Part shown: in pieces, positions 31,009 through 41,116 of the stretch
Position numbering within the stretch: the first letter of the stretch is position 1
Layout of the letters: each line of letters opens with the position of its first letter
Assembly (NCBI GenBank): GCA_037178975.1
Contig: JASJZH010000005.1
Coordinates: 7,650,501-7,714,500 of the forward strand
Reading direction: 5' to 3'
DNA from: Oscheius tipulae
Lineage: Eukaryota > Nematoda > Chromadorea > Rhabditida > Rhabditidae
DNA: 64,000 bases
The notes under the pieces: model-generated
What the model was told of the DNA's origin: nothing
Databases searched by the model: none
Seen by the model: the letters and a program-made list of their open reading frames with translations, nothing else
Made by a program: the position numbers and the translations under genes

Positions 31009-31640
31009 TGTAGAGAAGTGTGTCTGTGCTCAAGGCGTGTCCTCTCTCTTAACAAAGCTATCCATGCGAAAGAGAGTTGCGAGAAGGTGACGACTACTTC
31101 CATATGGTCTGACTTGTGTCATTTGGAAGAAGGGGCGAAAGTGATAATTACATCTCTATGCAGACTGGTGGGGCCTGTAGCAAGATCCGGAAGGGTCTGT
31201 TTATGGACAGGCTCCCATCCAATGAGAACTAAATGTTGAATAAACATGTAGAAAAGGGTGTGAATGTAGTGTCAAGCTAATAGCAACGACTGTTTTCGTG
31301 CAAATTTTTGTGGCCATGGAGAGCGCTGTCTTCGGCTGTTTGTGATGTCATTGTCTGTAATTTTGTATCTGCTCACTCGTCCTGTCGGGTCTCGCACCAG
31401 ACCAGAGATGATATGTCGAGGCCTGTTGAGTAATTAGATAACAAGTTAATAGTGGTTCGAGCATCGGCAAAGGAACTATGATCCGCTTCCGTGTAGTTCG
31501 GGGGGGAAGGTAATCAAAAGAAAGCCTGAATCATTTCCAATTGGGTGTCCTAAAACATGTATGGGTACAGTTCTAAATTTTCCAGGCGCAGTCGATCGCA
31601 AAAGCAACATCCTTGAAAATCGAGGTTTAGGGAGGATTTT

Positions 31641-32050
31641 GTTTCCAAAAAAACTGACAGCGCAGTGTTGTAGCCTTCGATGAGTAACTTTACCAGCCGA
31701 GACCCGATTTACCAGAGATTTTCCCTCTCCGAGCTATGAAGCTTCCATAAACCGATTTTTTGGATTCAGGCACGCCCGAACCCGCCACTTTCAGAGGCTT
31801 GTTTCTCAGAAATTTTCTATTGAAACCACTAAGATCTGGATAGCATTCGAAAGCCCTGATTGAGCTCTTCTCGACTATATTGTCCGTTTTTTTCAGTTCG
31901 GTTGGGCTAAGACGTACAAGTGCTCAAATTTGAGAAAATTCGGTTTTTGGAAGCTTCATAGCTCGGAGAGGTATCTGGGAAATCGAGTCTCGGCTGGTAA
32001 ACTTATTCATCAAAGGCTACAAAACTGCGTTGTCAATTTTTTTGGAAACA
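31641..32050. mobile_element. foldback/MITE element, family C, copy 2
   Basis: About 85-90% similar by eye to the copy at 19730-20117, with ends GTTTCCAAAAAAACTGACAG and TTGTCAATTTTTTTGGAAAC in inverse orientation. It lies between the two head-to-head receptor genes, in what should be their shared upstream region. Confidence 0.85.
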
Positions 32051-32329
32051 TTCTATTCTAGATAAGTTTAAAAGATGAGCAAGAAAAGGGAGATAGTTTG
32101 AAGAAGGCACACTGGCAGACGTAAATATTAGAAGGAACTGCGTTCTTCACCTAGTCTTAATTACAAGCTTCGTTGAACCATTTTAGCCAAAAAAGCTTGG
32201 TGTACTGCTTCTTGTCATATGTATATAGGCACCTCCCCAAACCGAACGATCCATTAATCCCGTGGTCTTTGCTATACCTATTTTTGACTAAAACAGACGG
32301 AATAAAGCCTGATACAGCCTTTTCGCCTT

Positions 32330-32450
32330 TCAAATTTTACTTTCTGATCTCTCTCTTCACCCTCTTCAATATTATCTACTGGGGCTACTACCTCAGTTTC
32401 GCCGAATGACCAAACCCAAATGGTGCCCTTCCATTTCAGTTTTACCCATT
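32330..32450 (+). pseudogene. copied last-exon fragment of the Cys-loop channel gene
   Basis: About 90 bp covering the last membrane helix, the stop codon and early 3' UTR ([17 protein letters not shown] then stop) is nearly identical to 43560-43650, the end of the Cys-loop channel gene. No upstream channel exons are present. It is a partial duplication, or a remnant of a lost gene. Confidence 0.75.
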
Positions 32451-32953
32451 TGACCGTACCTTCTAGCCTTTGTCTTAAATTTTATTAGATCCTTCTTTAG
32501 ATGCCTCGAGGTTTCGAAAGCGTATAGTAGGCATGGCTCGACGTACATCTTGTGGACCCTTCTCTTCTGTATGTATTCACAGATTCAAAGTTAGCCTAGC
32601 TTACAAGCTTCGTTGAGCTACGTCCGCTAGATTATCTGATCCCGGGGCCTGTCTGGCATCCACATCACTTTTAATACGTATTCGAAACATATGAGAACAG
32701 AACGCTGAAATCACGAACACAATTTAACCCGTTTTCCTGCTTCACTGGCTAGTATTCGATGATTAGGTCACACCCGTGTAACCATTGACCACAGAGGAAT
32801 CCCAGATCAAACTCCTAATTTCCCATCTCATATCCTCGTGAACACGGCGCTGAGTCAAAGCCAGACTTTTATTCGCTGAATTTTGTTGCGAATGAGATCA
32901 GCTCACACCCTTCACTGCTTCTTTTTTTTTCAGTCGCTATTCCTACTCGCGCG

Positions 32954-34738
32954 ATGTCAACAGTTTCAGCTTACGATATGTCCTTCAGTGACATTCCTCT
33001 TTGGGAATGGGTCTGGATGACTTTCGGATTCGTATCCGTACTTCTACACTGTCTCGTATTACTCACAGTGCTTCGAGCTCGACAGACTGCTAGTGGACAT
33101 TTCTTCCGGGCCCCCTTCTTCACAATCGTACTCATTCAGGTCTGTTATGCTCTAGACATTGAAAAACAACCTGTTCAGGGAGTCCATGAGATTTTGGAGT
33201 TTCTCACCTCGAATTTCGTCAACAGACTCAGGAAATACAGAATCATTTATTATGCCATATCGGAGGATAACAATATTGTGGAGTGGCAAATCTATTGGTA
33301 CATCTTTCTAAAGAACGTCATCTACATCAGTCACATGGGAATCGCAGCCAATAGACTCTCTGCCTTCCTATTCACACAATACGGGAGATATGACAAGGTA
33401 AATAGTCTGTAAAACCAAGCGAGTCGATACCGCTGGCAGGCTATCTCATGTCATGTAGCTCGGATAACATTGGTGCTGCTCTCATGGCTCAGTCGGTTAG
33501 CGCTCCGACTACGGAACAAGTTGTGCCGGGTTTCACTCCCACTTGGATCAAACCGTTTCGTCTTTTATGCATCCTCGTAAACATCTTAAAAAAGGATCCT
33601 GCATTTAAGATCTGGAACTCGGTCACAGTGGCAGCTCTGACCGTCGTCAGCTACCTCATTTCCATTGCTCTTCGTGCCGCTGTATACTCTCCATCGATCA
33701 AATGTACGACTACAACCTACAAAGGGACCAACATTCTTCATTATGACCTCGGCAGCTTCTTCATGGATGTACGTGATGTGATCCTACTTCTTATATTTTT
33801 TTTTCAGTATGACGCCACGGTTGACTTGATCTTGAGCTCGACTTCTGGCATTACCTGCTTCCTCTTCTACTCGTTGACTGCCTACCTGGCCAGCAAACAT
33901 CAGCTGGATTCGGCAAGAGCGAGAGTAACTTTGAGCCACTTGACTCGCAAATAGTTCTGTTCAGAAACGGGAAATGACCTTACTCAAATGCGGAATAGCC
34001 ACATTTTTTATCCTTCTTCCTACACCGATACGATGTGCACTGGAGCTGTGGTCGTCCTTGACTGACCACACAAGTATCTACACTTTTGTGCGACAGCTGA
34101 AGTAAGCAGGATCTAAACTATTCCAAGATGTCTGTGATTCGGTCCGTATTCTCGAACCAAAGTTGGCAAGTCAAATCCTGTGAAGAGAGGGGCAGCGAGA
34201 CTAGACCCTGAGACCTATTTTCACACTGCAGTGTGCTGTCCGGAGTAATATAGCAAGTGGACAGGTTTGACTGGCACAGGATCAGAGCTTGACAGACTAA
34301 TAGGAGTGGACATTTTCAGAGGCAGGGTGACAGAAACAGAACTCGAATTGGCAGCTGCAGAAGACAGAATCATTTGGATCAGAAATATTGACAGAACAGG
34401 AAAGGGGCCGGTTGGATATACAGAAATGCTAAAAAGCTGAAAAAGTTCTACAAGATAGAAAGATTACGAGTTGGCAAGATGGGAGAGGCAGGAAGTAAGA
34501 GGTAGTGGTGATACGATTTGGAGGATCAAAGTGGGGGGAAGGAGCAGATAGACAGACAGAGTAGCAAACTTTCAGCCTCCTCCCCGTCGAAGCAATGTGC
34601 GTCTTCCAGCCGTGGCTGTTGCTCCTCTCCTGTGCTTCCCTACGTGAGCGATTCAAAATCCTCTTCAAAAAGGAGAGAACAGCAGGGACCGGCCAAACTA
34701 CCAGCGGGACAGCAGCTACACAAACACAAGTTTATTAG
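32954..34738 (+). CDS. seven-transmembrane chemoreceptor, srg-like, copy 2
   Basis: Six exons: 32954-33139, 33179-33397, 33610-33768, 33808-33924, 33965-34101, 34576-34738; 326 residues. It is closely related along its length to the gene at 29045-31008. Exons 3, 4 and 5 have exactly the same lengths as their partners (159, 117, 137 nt), but exon 2 is a single exon here and two there, so an intron was lost or gained. Shared motifs include SHMGIAANRLSAFLF, then EMTLLKCGIATFFILLPTPI and MCVFQPWLLLL. The tail is Thr/Gln-rich. Its fourth-helix intron carries a tRNA-like block. The function is inferred from family resemblance only. Confidence 0.82.
33475..33545 (+). repeat. tRNA-like sequence in receptor intron
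   Basis: Reads ATGGCTCAGTCGGTTAGCGC, then CTCCGACTACGGAAC and a GGGTTTCACTCCC T-arm-like block. Stems are imperfect. It lies in the intron 33398-33609 of 7TM copy 2, at the same splice position as the tRNA-like block in copy 1. Confidence 0.5.
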
Positions 34739-34805
34739 ACTGAAAGAACTGTGATACATAAGATCGTGAGAGTAAGCCGGAAAATCATTAATCCCTAGAC
34801 AGCAA

Positions 34806-36635
34806 TTAGCCCTTGAGTCGACGATAGCACGGGTCGCTCACGTCCATTCTGACATCGCGTTTGATTTTTCTCCTGTAGCACGGGTCATCCTCCTCATCGG
34901 CATGAAAGCTCACCGAGGGTATTGATGGCTTCAGCTGGCGGGACTCTTCCTCCCGGCGCTGGATCTCGAGGCGGCGTTCTTCCTGAATTTGACATACTTT
35001 TTTTCTGTTTCGTAGGACTCGGACCTCGCGACGACGGTAGTCTTCCATCAGCTTTTCGTACTCTGCCTTGCGACGCTCCTCCTCCTTTTTGTGCTCTTCT
35101 TCCTAAAAAAGGGTTATAAGGATCAAAAATCTTTCGAACCGCTAGTCGTCTCTCTTCCTCCCTCTTTCTCTCCTCCTCGAGTCTCCTTTCTTCTTCCAGC
35201 CTTCGCTCCTCCTCCAGTCGGCGCTCTTCTTCTCGACGACGTTCCTCCTCGATCCTCAGTTTTTCAGCCTCCAAATCTCTTTGCCGCTCCTCCTGAAAAG
35301 CTTATAGACTTTGGATTCAATCATTTCACGTATTCTAGTTTTCACGAAAGATCTGAAACGCAACTGAACAAGAGCTACAACTTTGCAGAGTATCAGAAAG
35401 TCGGAAAATGCAACTTTGACTCCGAAATGCTCAAAAACTTGATCACTTTTCTCGCAAAGGTTCGACTAATCTACCTACCTCAAACCGGATCCTGTCCTCC
35501 TCCAGCCGTCTCGTTTCGTCCTCGATCCTCTTCAGGTTCTCCTCCTCCAAAGTTTCAACATTCTTGATGTCCTCGTGGATCTTGACAATGTCGATGACTT
35601 CCCCGTCTTCATCCGGAACCTGGGCTGGCTCGACTGGCACGTCTTCGATTATACCGAACCCTTCGTCATCTTGGGGAAGAGCCTTGACTACATCAACTTG
35701 AGTTCCGAATACCTCCTAAAGACGGGAAAATTCTCAATAGAAACATGCCACCGACCTTTTCGAAGAAATCCTTGTAGGTAACGTAGAGTGGAATGCATTG
35801 GTCGATGCGTTCCCTCTGGGAATGGGCGAGATGACGATGATGGTGGTATTTCTTCTTGTAGTCTTGGACAGGAGCCGCTAAAAGAGCTGGCTATTTACGT
35901 AGTCTGCTGTACTCACACTTGTCCAGGAGCTCAATCTCTCCAAGGTGCTGGATCTTTCGGGTCGTGTTTCCCTCGACAATGTAGTCCGGATCCAGGTAGT
36001 AGAAGAAGGTCGTCTGAAACACAACTTTGAGGGTATTTAGGATGGGCTCACCTTCTGATCTAGACCCTCGTACCCACAGTTGTGTTCGATGAGGATGTAG
36101 GGCTCGATGCTTGTCACCTAGAAGCGTAACTATGTCTTCTGTAGAAAAGGTCTTACCTCGCTAGTTATGCCTTTAACACAAAAGTGACCAAGTCCGTCAG
36201 CGTTCGTCGAGCCCATCAAATCGTCCGAGTCGAACAGGAAACCTGGAACATTGAAGTTTCCAGAGAGCCACTGTCCACCGTGTGGGTTTCACTTTTTCGT
36301 CTTTTCAGGACACGCTCGAAAAGACCATCAGAAGTTTCTGCATCCTAAGTTGCAGTAAGAATAGTTTTTTCCCCCATTTTTCATTTCCTGTGCTCGACCA
36401 TATTTGCCCGTCGAATTTAAATTGGGGTACCGGTAAAGGTCCGTTTACAGTACTTTCAGATATATCTTTCTATGCTTGTCACATAGCCTTAAAACTCACT
36501 GGAATCTTCGTCATAAAGCTGCACAAAGACGCCGGCCTGTCGGACTCCACGGCACGAGACGAATCCTTTGGCACCGGCACTCTGCTCCCGAAAGGTTGCT
36601 GCTGCCAGCGGAAGCAGCAGAATTAGTTTTAGCAT
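34806..36635 (-). CDS. secreted transthyretin-like protein with E/R-rich coiled-coil tail
   Basis: Nine exons: 36635-36500, 36242-36157, 36117-36052, 36013-35917, 35877-35756, 35715-35479, 35292-35140, 35102-35025, 34982-34806; 383 residues, all in phase. A short signal-type start (MLKLILLLPLAATF) precedes a TTR-52-like domain: SAGAKGFVSCRG, VQLYDEDS, GLGHFCVKGITSE, IEHNC and LGEIELLDK. Typical nematode TTR proteins stop near 140 residues. Here about 240 more follow: a His/Lys stretch, an acidic segment, then EEERRLEEERRL repeats, and two DPCYRR motifs just before the stop. The frame and splice sites are continuous, so it is read as one protein. One intron carries a foldback A copy, and a TATA box lies upstream. 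Confidence 0.85.
35325..35455. repeat. foldback repeat family A copy
   Basis: Contains GCAACTGAACAAGAGCTACA and ACTTTGCAGAGTATCAGAAA, in an intron of the TTR-like gene. Confidence 0.5.
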
Positions 36636-36690
36636 GGTAGACTGTCGTCTCGGAGACAATATGTGATGATAGTGGAGTCATCACGCCGCT

Positions 36691-36700
36691 TTTATATAGT
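36691..36700 (-). promoter_or_regulatory. TATA box of the TTR-like gene
   Basis: On the minus strand ACTATATAAAAG lies about 56 nt upstream of the ATG of the TTR-like gene, a good distance for a TATA box with a short 5' leader. It is the clearest core promoter motif I saw in the window. Confidence 0.55.
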
Positions 36701-37964
36701 TTTCGGAACGGAAGGCGGCGTGATGGCATTTCGAGGATGAGACACAACGTGAATGAGAGGAAGCCCAACTGCAGCACTATTACGATTCTTGACAGAGAGA
36801 AAAAGAGATTGATACTGATATTTTTTGAGAGTCAAGGAGGAACACCGGAGGGCCATGATCCCCTCCGAGTAATCTCTCTTCTCCTCTCCCCCGTCCAGCA
36901 TCGACCTCACCCGTCTTTTAGACCAGAAGGTCACGTGATTTTCCCTCCCAAAAAGTCTGTCAATTATAAGTTCTGAATGGTGATTTCCGGGTGACTCTCC
37001 TTCCTCCTTTCTGAGGCCAGGCCGGACTGAGTGTGCCGAAAAGTCCGGGTCTGTTTGTAACCAACATGCAATGTGTCCGGCCCAGGCAGGGGCAACCCGA
37101 CATTCGCCTCGGGACCCGTTGAAAATACTCGGTTAGAAAAGGTCGGAAAAATGTTACTCGCCTAAAATTTTAAACTGATCTTGAGGCGAATTTTGGGTCT
37201 AGGCTTACTGCATGCTGTTTATAAACGATCTCGAACCGGCCCGAACTTTTCAGCCCGTTCGGCCATGCCTGCCTCTTTAATGAGACAGAAATTAGAATCA
37301 CTCTCTTTCATCCTTGTTTGCTCCCGGAGCAAGCAACCTGATCGCGTTTTTGCTCACGGCGTAAAAACTCGCATATAAATTGTTTTCTCCGCGATCCCGA
37401 ATGTCGGCCTAAGAAAACTTCATTAGAGACCTTATTGGATGTGTTCATGATAGTGAGAGAGCGAGAGCACATATTGCCGCCCGAAGGCCTCTTGACTCTT
37501 GAACCGACTTCCACACAAATGTCAGCACACGAATTCATTTCCTGTCGAGAGGCCCTCATTTAATCGAATTCTTCTCTCTCTCGGAGTCTCGGCAGGTGGT
37601 CCTCGTAATTATTCCTTCACCTCCTGACTTTGCTCCTGTTTTTATGATTGATTCCTCAAAAGGAGGTGAGGGAAAACAAACGAATTGCCGGAAGCTGTAG
37701 GTTCTAATGTCTGCCGACGGACTACTCCCGTTTTGCAACCACTGTTCAGTCCCATAAACGTTTCCTCCAATCCTTCTCCCATGATATCACTAACCGAGTC
37801 CTTTTGGTCTTTCTCCTGCTTCTACAGTTCTTCCAGCCAGCTATTTTTAGTTTCTGTCGTTGCGGGACCCAATACGAGCATTGAATACTCAGCTAAGCAA
37901 TTTGAAAACCAAACTGGCGCGAGGATAAACAATCGAAAACGCAAACTATTCAGATCAAGAGAAC

Positions 37965-38065
37965 ATTATTTCACTTTTCGATGTTCTGCAACATTGTAGC
38001 CCTTAATCTGCTCTTGCAAAACATCAAAAAGATAAAAAAAAAGTGTCGTCTTAACACCCAAATAA
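37965..38065. repeat. foldback repeat family A copy
   Basis: TTTCGATGTTCTGCAACATT then TGCTCTTGCAAAACATCAAA and the usual trailing AAGTGTCGTCTTAACACCC, intergenic. Confidence 0.6.
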
Positions 38066-40089
38066 CTGGCTTTCAATGCGCTGTCTATCAACCCGGCATG
38101 AACGTTGCTGTTCATTCATTGCCAGTATGTTACATTTAGCAGTGGGTCCTGCAAGGAACATTTTAATGGACTCCTCTTTCAACTTCCCGTCTGAATAGAG
38201 TACTCTTGACACAATATCCAGACAATTTCCTGCTCATCCGTACCTGGCTCTCTCTCACCCTTATCTCCTCCTCCAATCAGCGCCAATTGTTTGAAGTTTA
38301 GAGAGCTTTAAAATGGGCTCACTAAATCAGTTGGCCAGAGGGTGGGTGGTGACGCCTACTATTTACCAGAAATATATAGCCGATGGCTATCTGTGATCTC
38401 CCAGAACTCTTTCCGAGTTTTCTATATTGGTCCAACCCACGTTTCGTCCTCTCACAATGGCACAATTGTTTGGGGGGACTTGCCAACTTTTAGAATCCGT
38501 TTTGGAACTTGCTTTTGTGTCAGAATGCTCGCCAGATTTGTAACCTGATCTTGCTTGTTCTCTGTTCAAGTGCTTTTTGTTGACTGCGTCAGATTGTCTG
38601 GACGTGACAGCCCGGAATCGGTAGCCAGATATTGAAAGATGCTTAGTCATTCTTTGAGAGTATATATCCAAATTGTGTCTCTTACCTCCGAAGCATGGAC
38701 TTCTCTGGTTGGTTAGGCCAGCAAGATACCTGCGCCTACAACAGATGTTTTTTTGCTTTTATTCTAGCTGCACGTCCCTTCCAAATCCTAAAGAAAAGCT
38801 TCCAAAAAAAAGCTCTTCGACTTTACTGTTCTTTTACTGTTCTTTACTGACTTTACTATTCTTTTCATCACTCTATTTCATATAAAAGGTACTAACGAGA
38901 ACAACCGGAGTGGGAGCGACCTCAAACAGATCAAACAGGGCGCGATATACAGCTTTCGTATTTGACCTACTGTGAAATGAGCTTAACTCTCGTGCAGACT
39001 GCAAGTCTGACTTACCAGGCTAACTTTTAAACTATAGTGACTTGTAAAATGACCTATCAGCATTGGTGTATCTGTTTTCACATAGAAAACACCGGAGCAC
39101 CGATACCGAGGAACTGTAACAACAACTGTAGATGCGATAAAGGCCCAGAAATGAACCACAGAGATTTTCCAAAGAATCAGATTTAACCCTATCAGTTTAC
39201 ATTAGAATCGTTTGTTGCTAGAGTAACGAAGGTCACAAGTAGATCCGGTTATCACATAGCAAAAAGGTACTTTGATAATACAGTGGTGCAATTTACATCT
39301 TTATTCAGTTGCAGTATCTAATACTTCTTAATTGCAGTTTGAACTTTTTTGAAGTTTCAATACTTAGCGAGGTTTCAATGTTGTATTTCTAAATCCGTTG
39401 TTTCTGATAGAGCAATAAAAACAAGGACTATTAGGAAATTGCGAAAAAAAAAGGTGAAAAAGCGTTCGTGCATCATCAAAGTGCAATAGATGTCCCGGAT
39501 TCTTCATCAGAAAGGCCATCGAATGCCATCCTTACAGATGACAAACTCGTCCGCGAGTTCCGAAGCTTCCTTTGTTAATTGGTCAATAGACTCTAAACCA
39601 TGTTATTCTGACTTTCAGTATTACTTCGTTGATCCATTAGAAAGCAATTTTTTCCTTTCTCTATACCCCCTCCCTCCTGCTCACATAAATGAAAATGGGT
39701 CGGGGGACAGCCACGTAAAGAGAGCCACGATGATTTTCAGGTAGCTCGAGTGGTTAGGGAGCCTCGTAAAGGGAGATCTTTAGTAGCGGTGACATCTGGC
39801 TTCATAGACGCGACAGTGTGTAAACTCAGCTGATTCACTTTTGCTTCTAACCGCCTCGGTTTTGTAGCTTTTCCTGTTTGTGAAATGACTGAAAGAGCGC
39901 AGCGCGCTGATTGTGAGCCAGCGGGGCAGTCAATGAAACTATCGTGTAAATTAAATGTTTCCGAGCGGACACTATATACATAAGTCCTAGAAAAATACCT
40001 AATCTCATTATAGATTCGTTTCTGTCTCACCCTTCCATTTATATCCGTTCAAACAATGCTAATCTTGTTACATGAAACCTCCTGTGTTA

Positions 40090-40210
40090 TTTTAGGGATC
40101 AAGATGGCCGTCTTTAACTTTTTGATGTTCTACAAAGTTGCAGAAGAGGTTAAGTGCTACAACTTTGTAAAGCATCAAACAGACATAAAATCATGGCTTA
40201 GCCAGGAAAA
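40090..40210. repeat. foldback repeat family A copy
   Basis: A clear hairpin: TTTGATGTTCTACAAAGTTG and CTACAACTTTGTAAAGCATC about 15 nt apart, intergenic. Confidence 0.7.
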
Positions 40211-40652
40211 ACACCTCATAACCTTGCGTAGTTTCACACTGAAAGCCGGATAATCTCTCCCATACCATCTCGGGTATTGGCTGGTTAGCTTTAGATTTTA
40301 CCCTATCAATTCCAAATCTATTTTTCGGTTTTTAAAAAGTTTCTATCCAAAAGTTTCAGAGAGTCCCAGATGATCTGATGAGCGAATGTTCTTCCTGTTT
40401 AAGCTGCTCTTACAGTCAGCTGTCCTTCAAACCTCTCTCGCACAGACACCCCATCTACCGGACGAGGAGGTACCCTTTCATGTTCTGTTCCTTCTTTTCG
40501 ACTTTTCAGGCCTATTACTGGAAGTTCTATGCTCAAAATAAAAAAATTCTAGCGGGTCTAAGAGAGCGCTACAAAGAGGTGATAAAAAAGAGCTTTTGGA
40601 CTTTCTCACAGCGAGCTTATACTAACATTTTTGAACAGGGGTGTGTGGAATG

Positions 40653-40724
40653 CTGCGCACCAACCCTTACTTTAGTCATAGACTTCAATCGCTGCGTTTC
40701 GAAGCGCAAGAGCTGGTGCGCAGC
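40653..40724. mobile_element. short family B element
   Basis: Ends CTGCGCACCAACCC and AGAGCTGGTGCGCAG are inverted repeats about 72 bp apart overall, with an inner pair (GCTGCGTTTCGAAGCGC) that can also pair. Confidence 0.6.
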
Positions 40725-41116
40725 CTTTAGACAACGGCATATTCTAGCTTGTGATACCAATAACAAAACTACTTTCAGGACAACAAGATATTCCATCAGA
40801 TGATGATCCATCAGGGAACAGAATATCCTGTAAGTTTCGAAGCAGGCCAAACAGAGATGGCTATCATGTCGCCCCATGCTTGCGCTGCTCAACAGCATGC
40901 ACGGGCCGTTCCTGACTTCGTTTTGGGACACGTTTGAATTTTTTGGCGGAAAGTCAAATTGAAAAAACCAAACAGGTTCTGAGACGAATGTCGGGTCGCT
41001 CCCCGCGCATTCTGTTTACAAACGGCCCGTTCGGCTATGTCTGGGCTGAATGTGCATTGGACTTCAACTCATAATACGAACAGCGTACTGACAGGAGTAT
41101 TGTACTGGAAGTTTAA

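Larger units (their letters stand above)
36701..41110. other. long intergenic region, mostly without recognisable genes
   Basis: No firm gene. It holds family A foldbacks, a family B element, a CTTTACTGTTCTTTTACTG low-complexity tract at 38810-38870, and a tRNA-like D-arm block at 39738-39765. Around 40380-40860 there are two segments with fair splice sites (AYYWKFYAQNKK near 40509 and a 51-nt segment near 40781). They might be 5' exons of the downstream Cys-loop channel or an orphan gene, but I cannot join them with confidence. Confidence 0.4.

Noticed and set aside
40378-40803. 141-codon open frame upstream of the Cys-loop channel
   Set aside because: It reads through a family B element and two likely introns, so it cannot be one exon; parts might be real exons but are not provable here.
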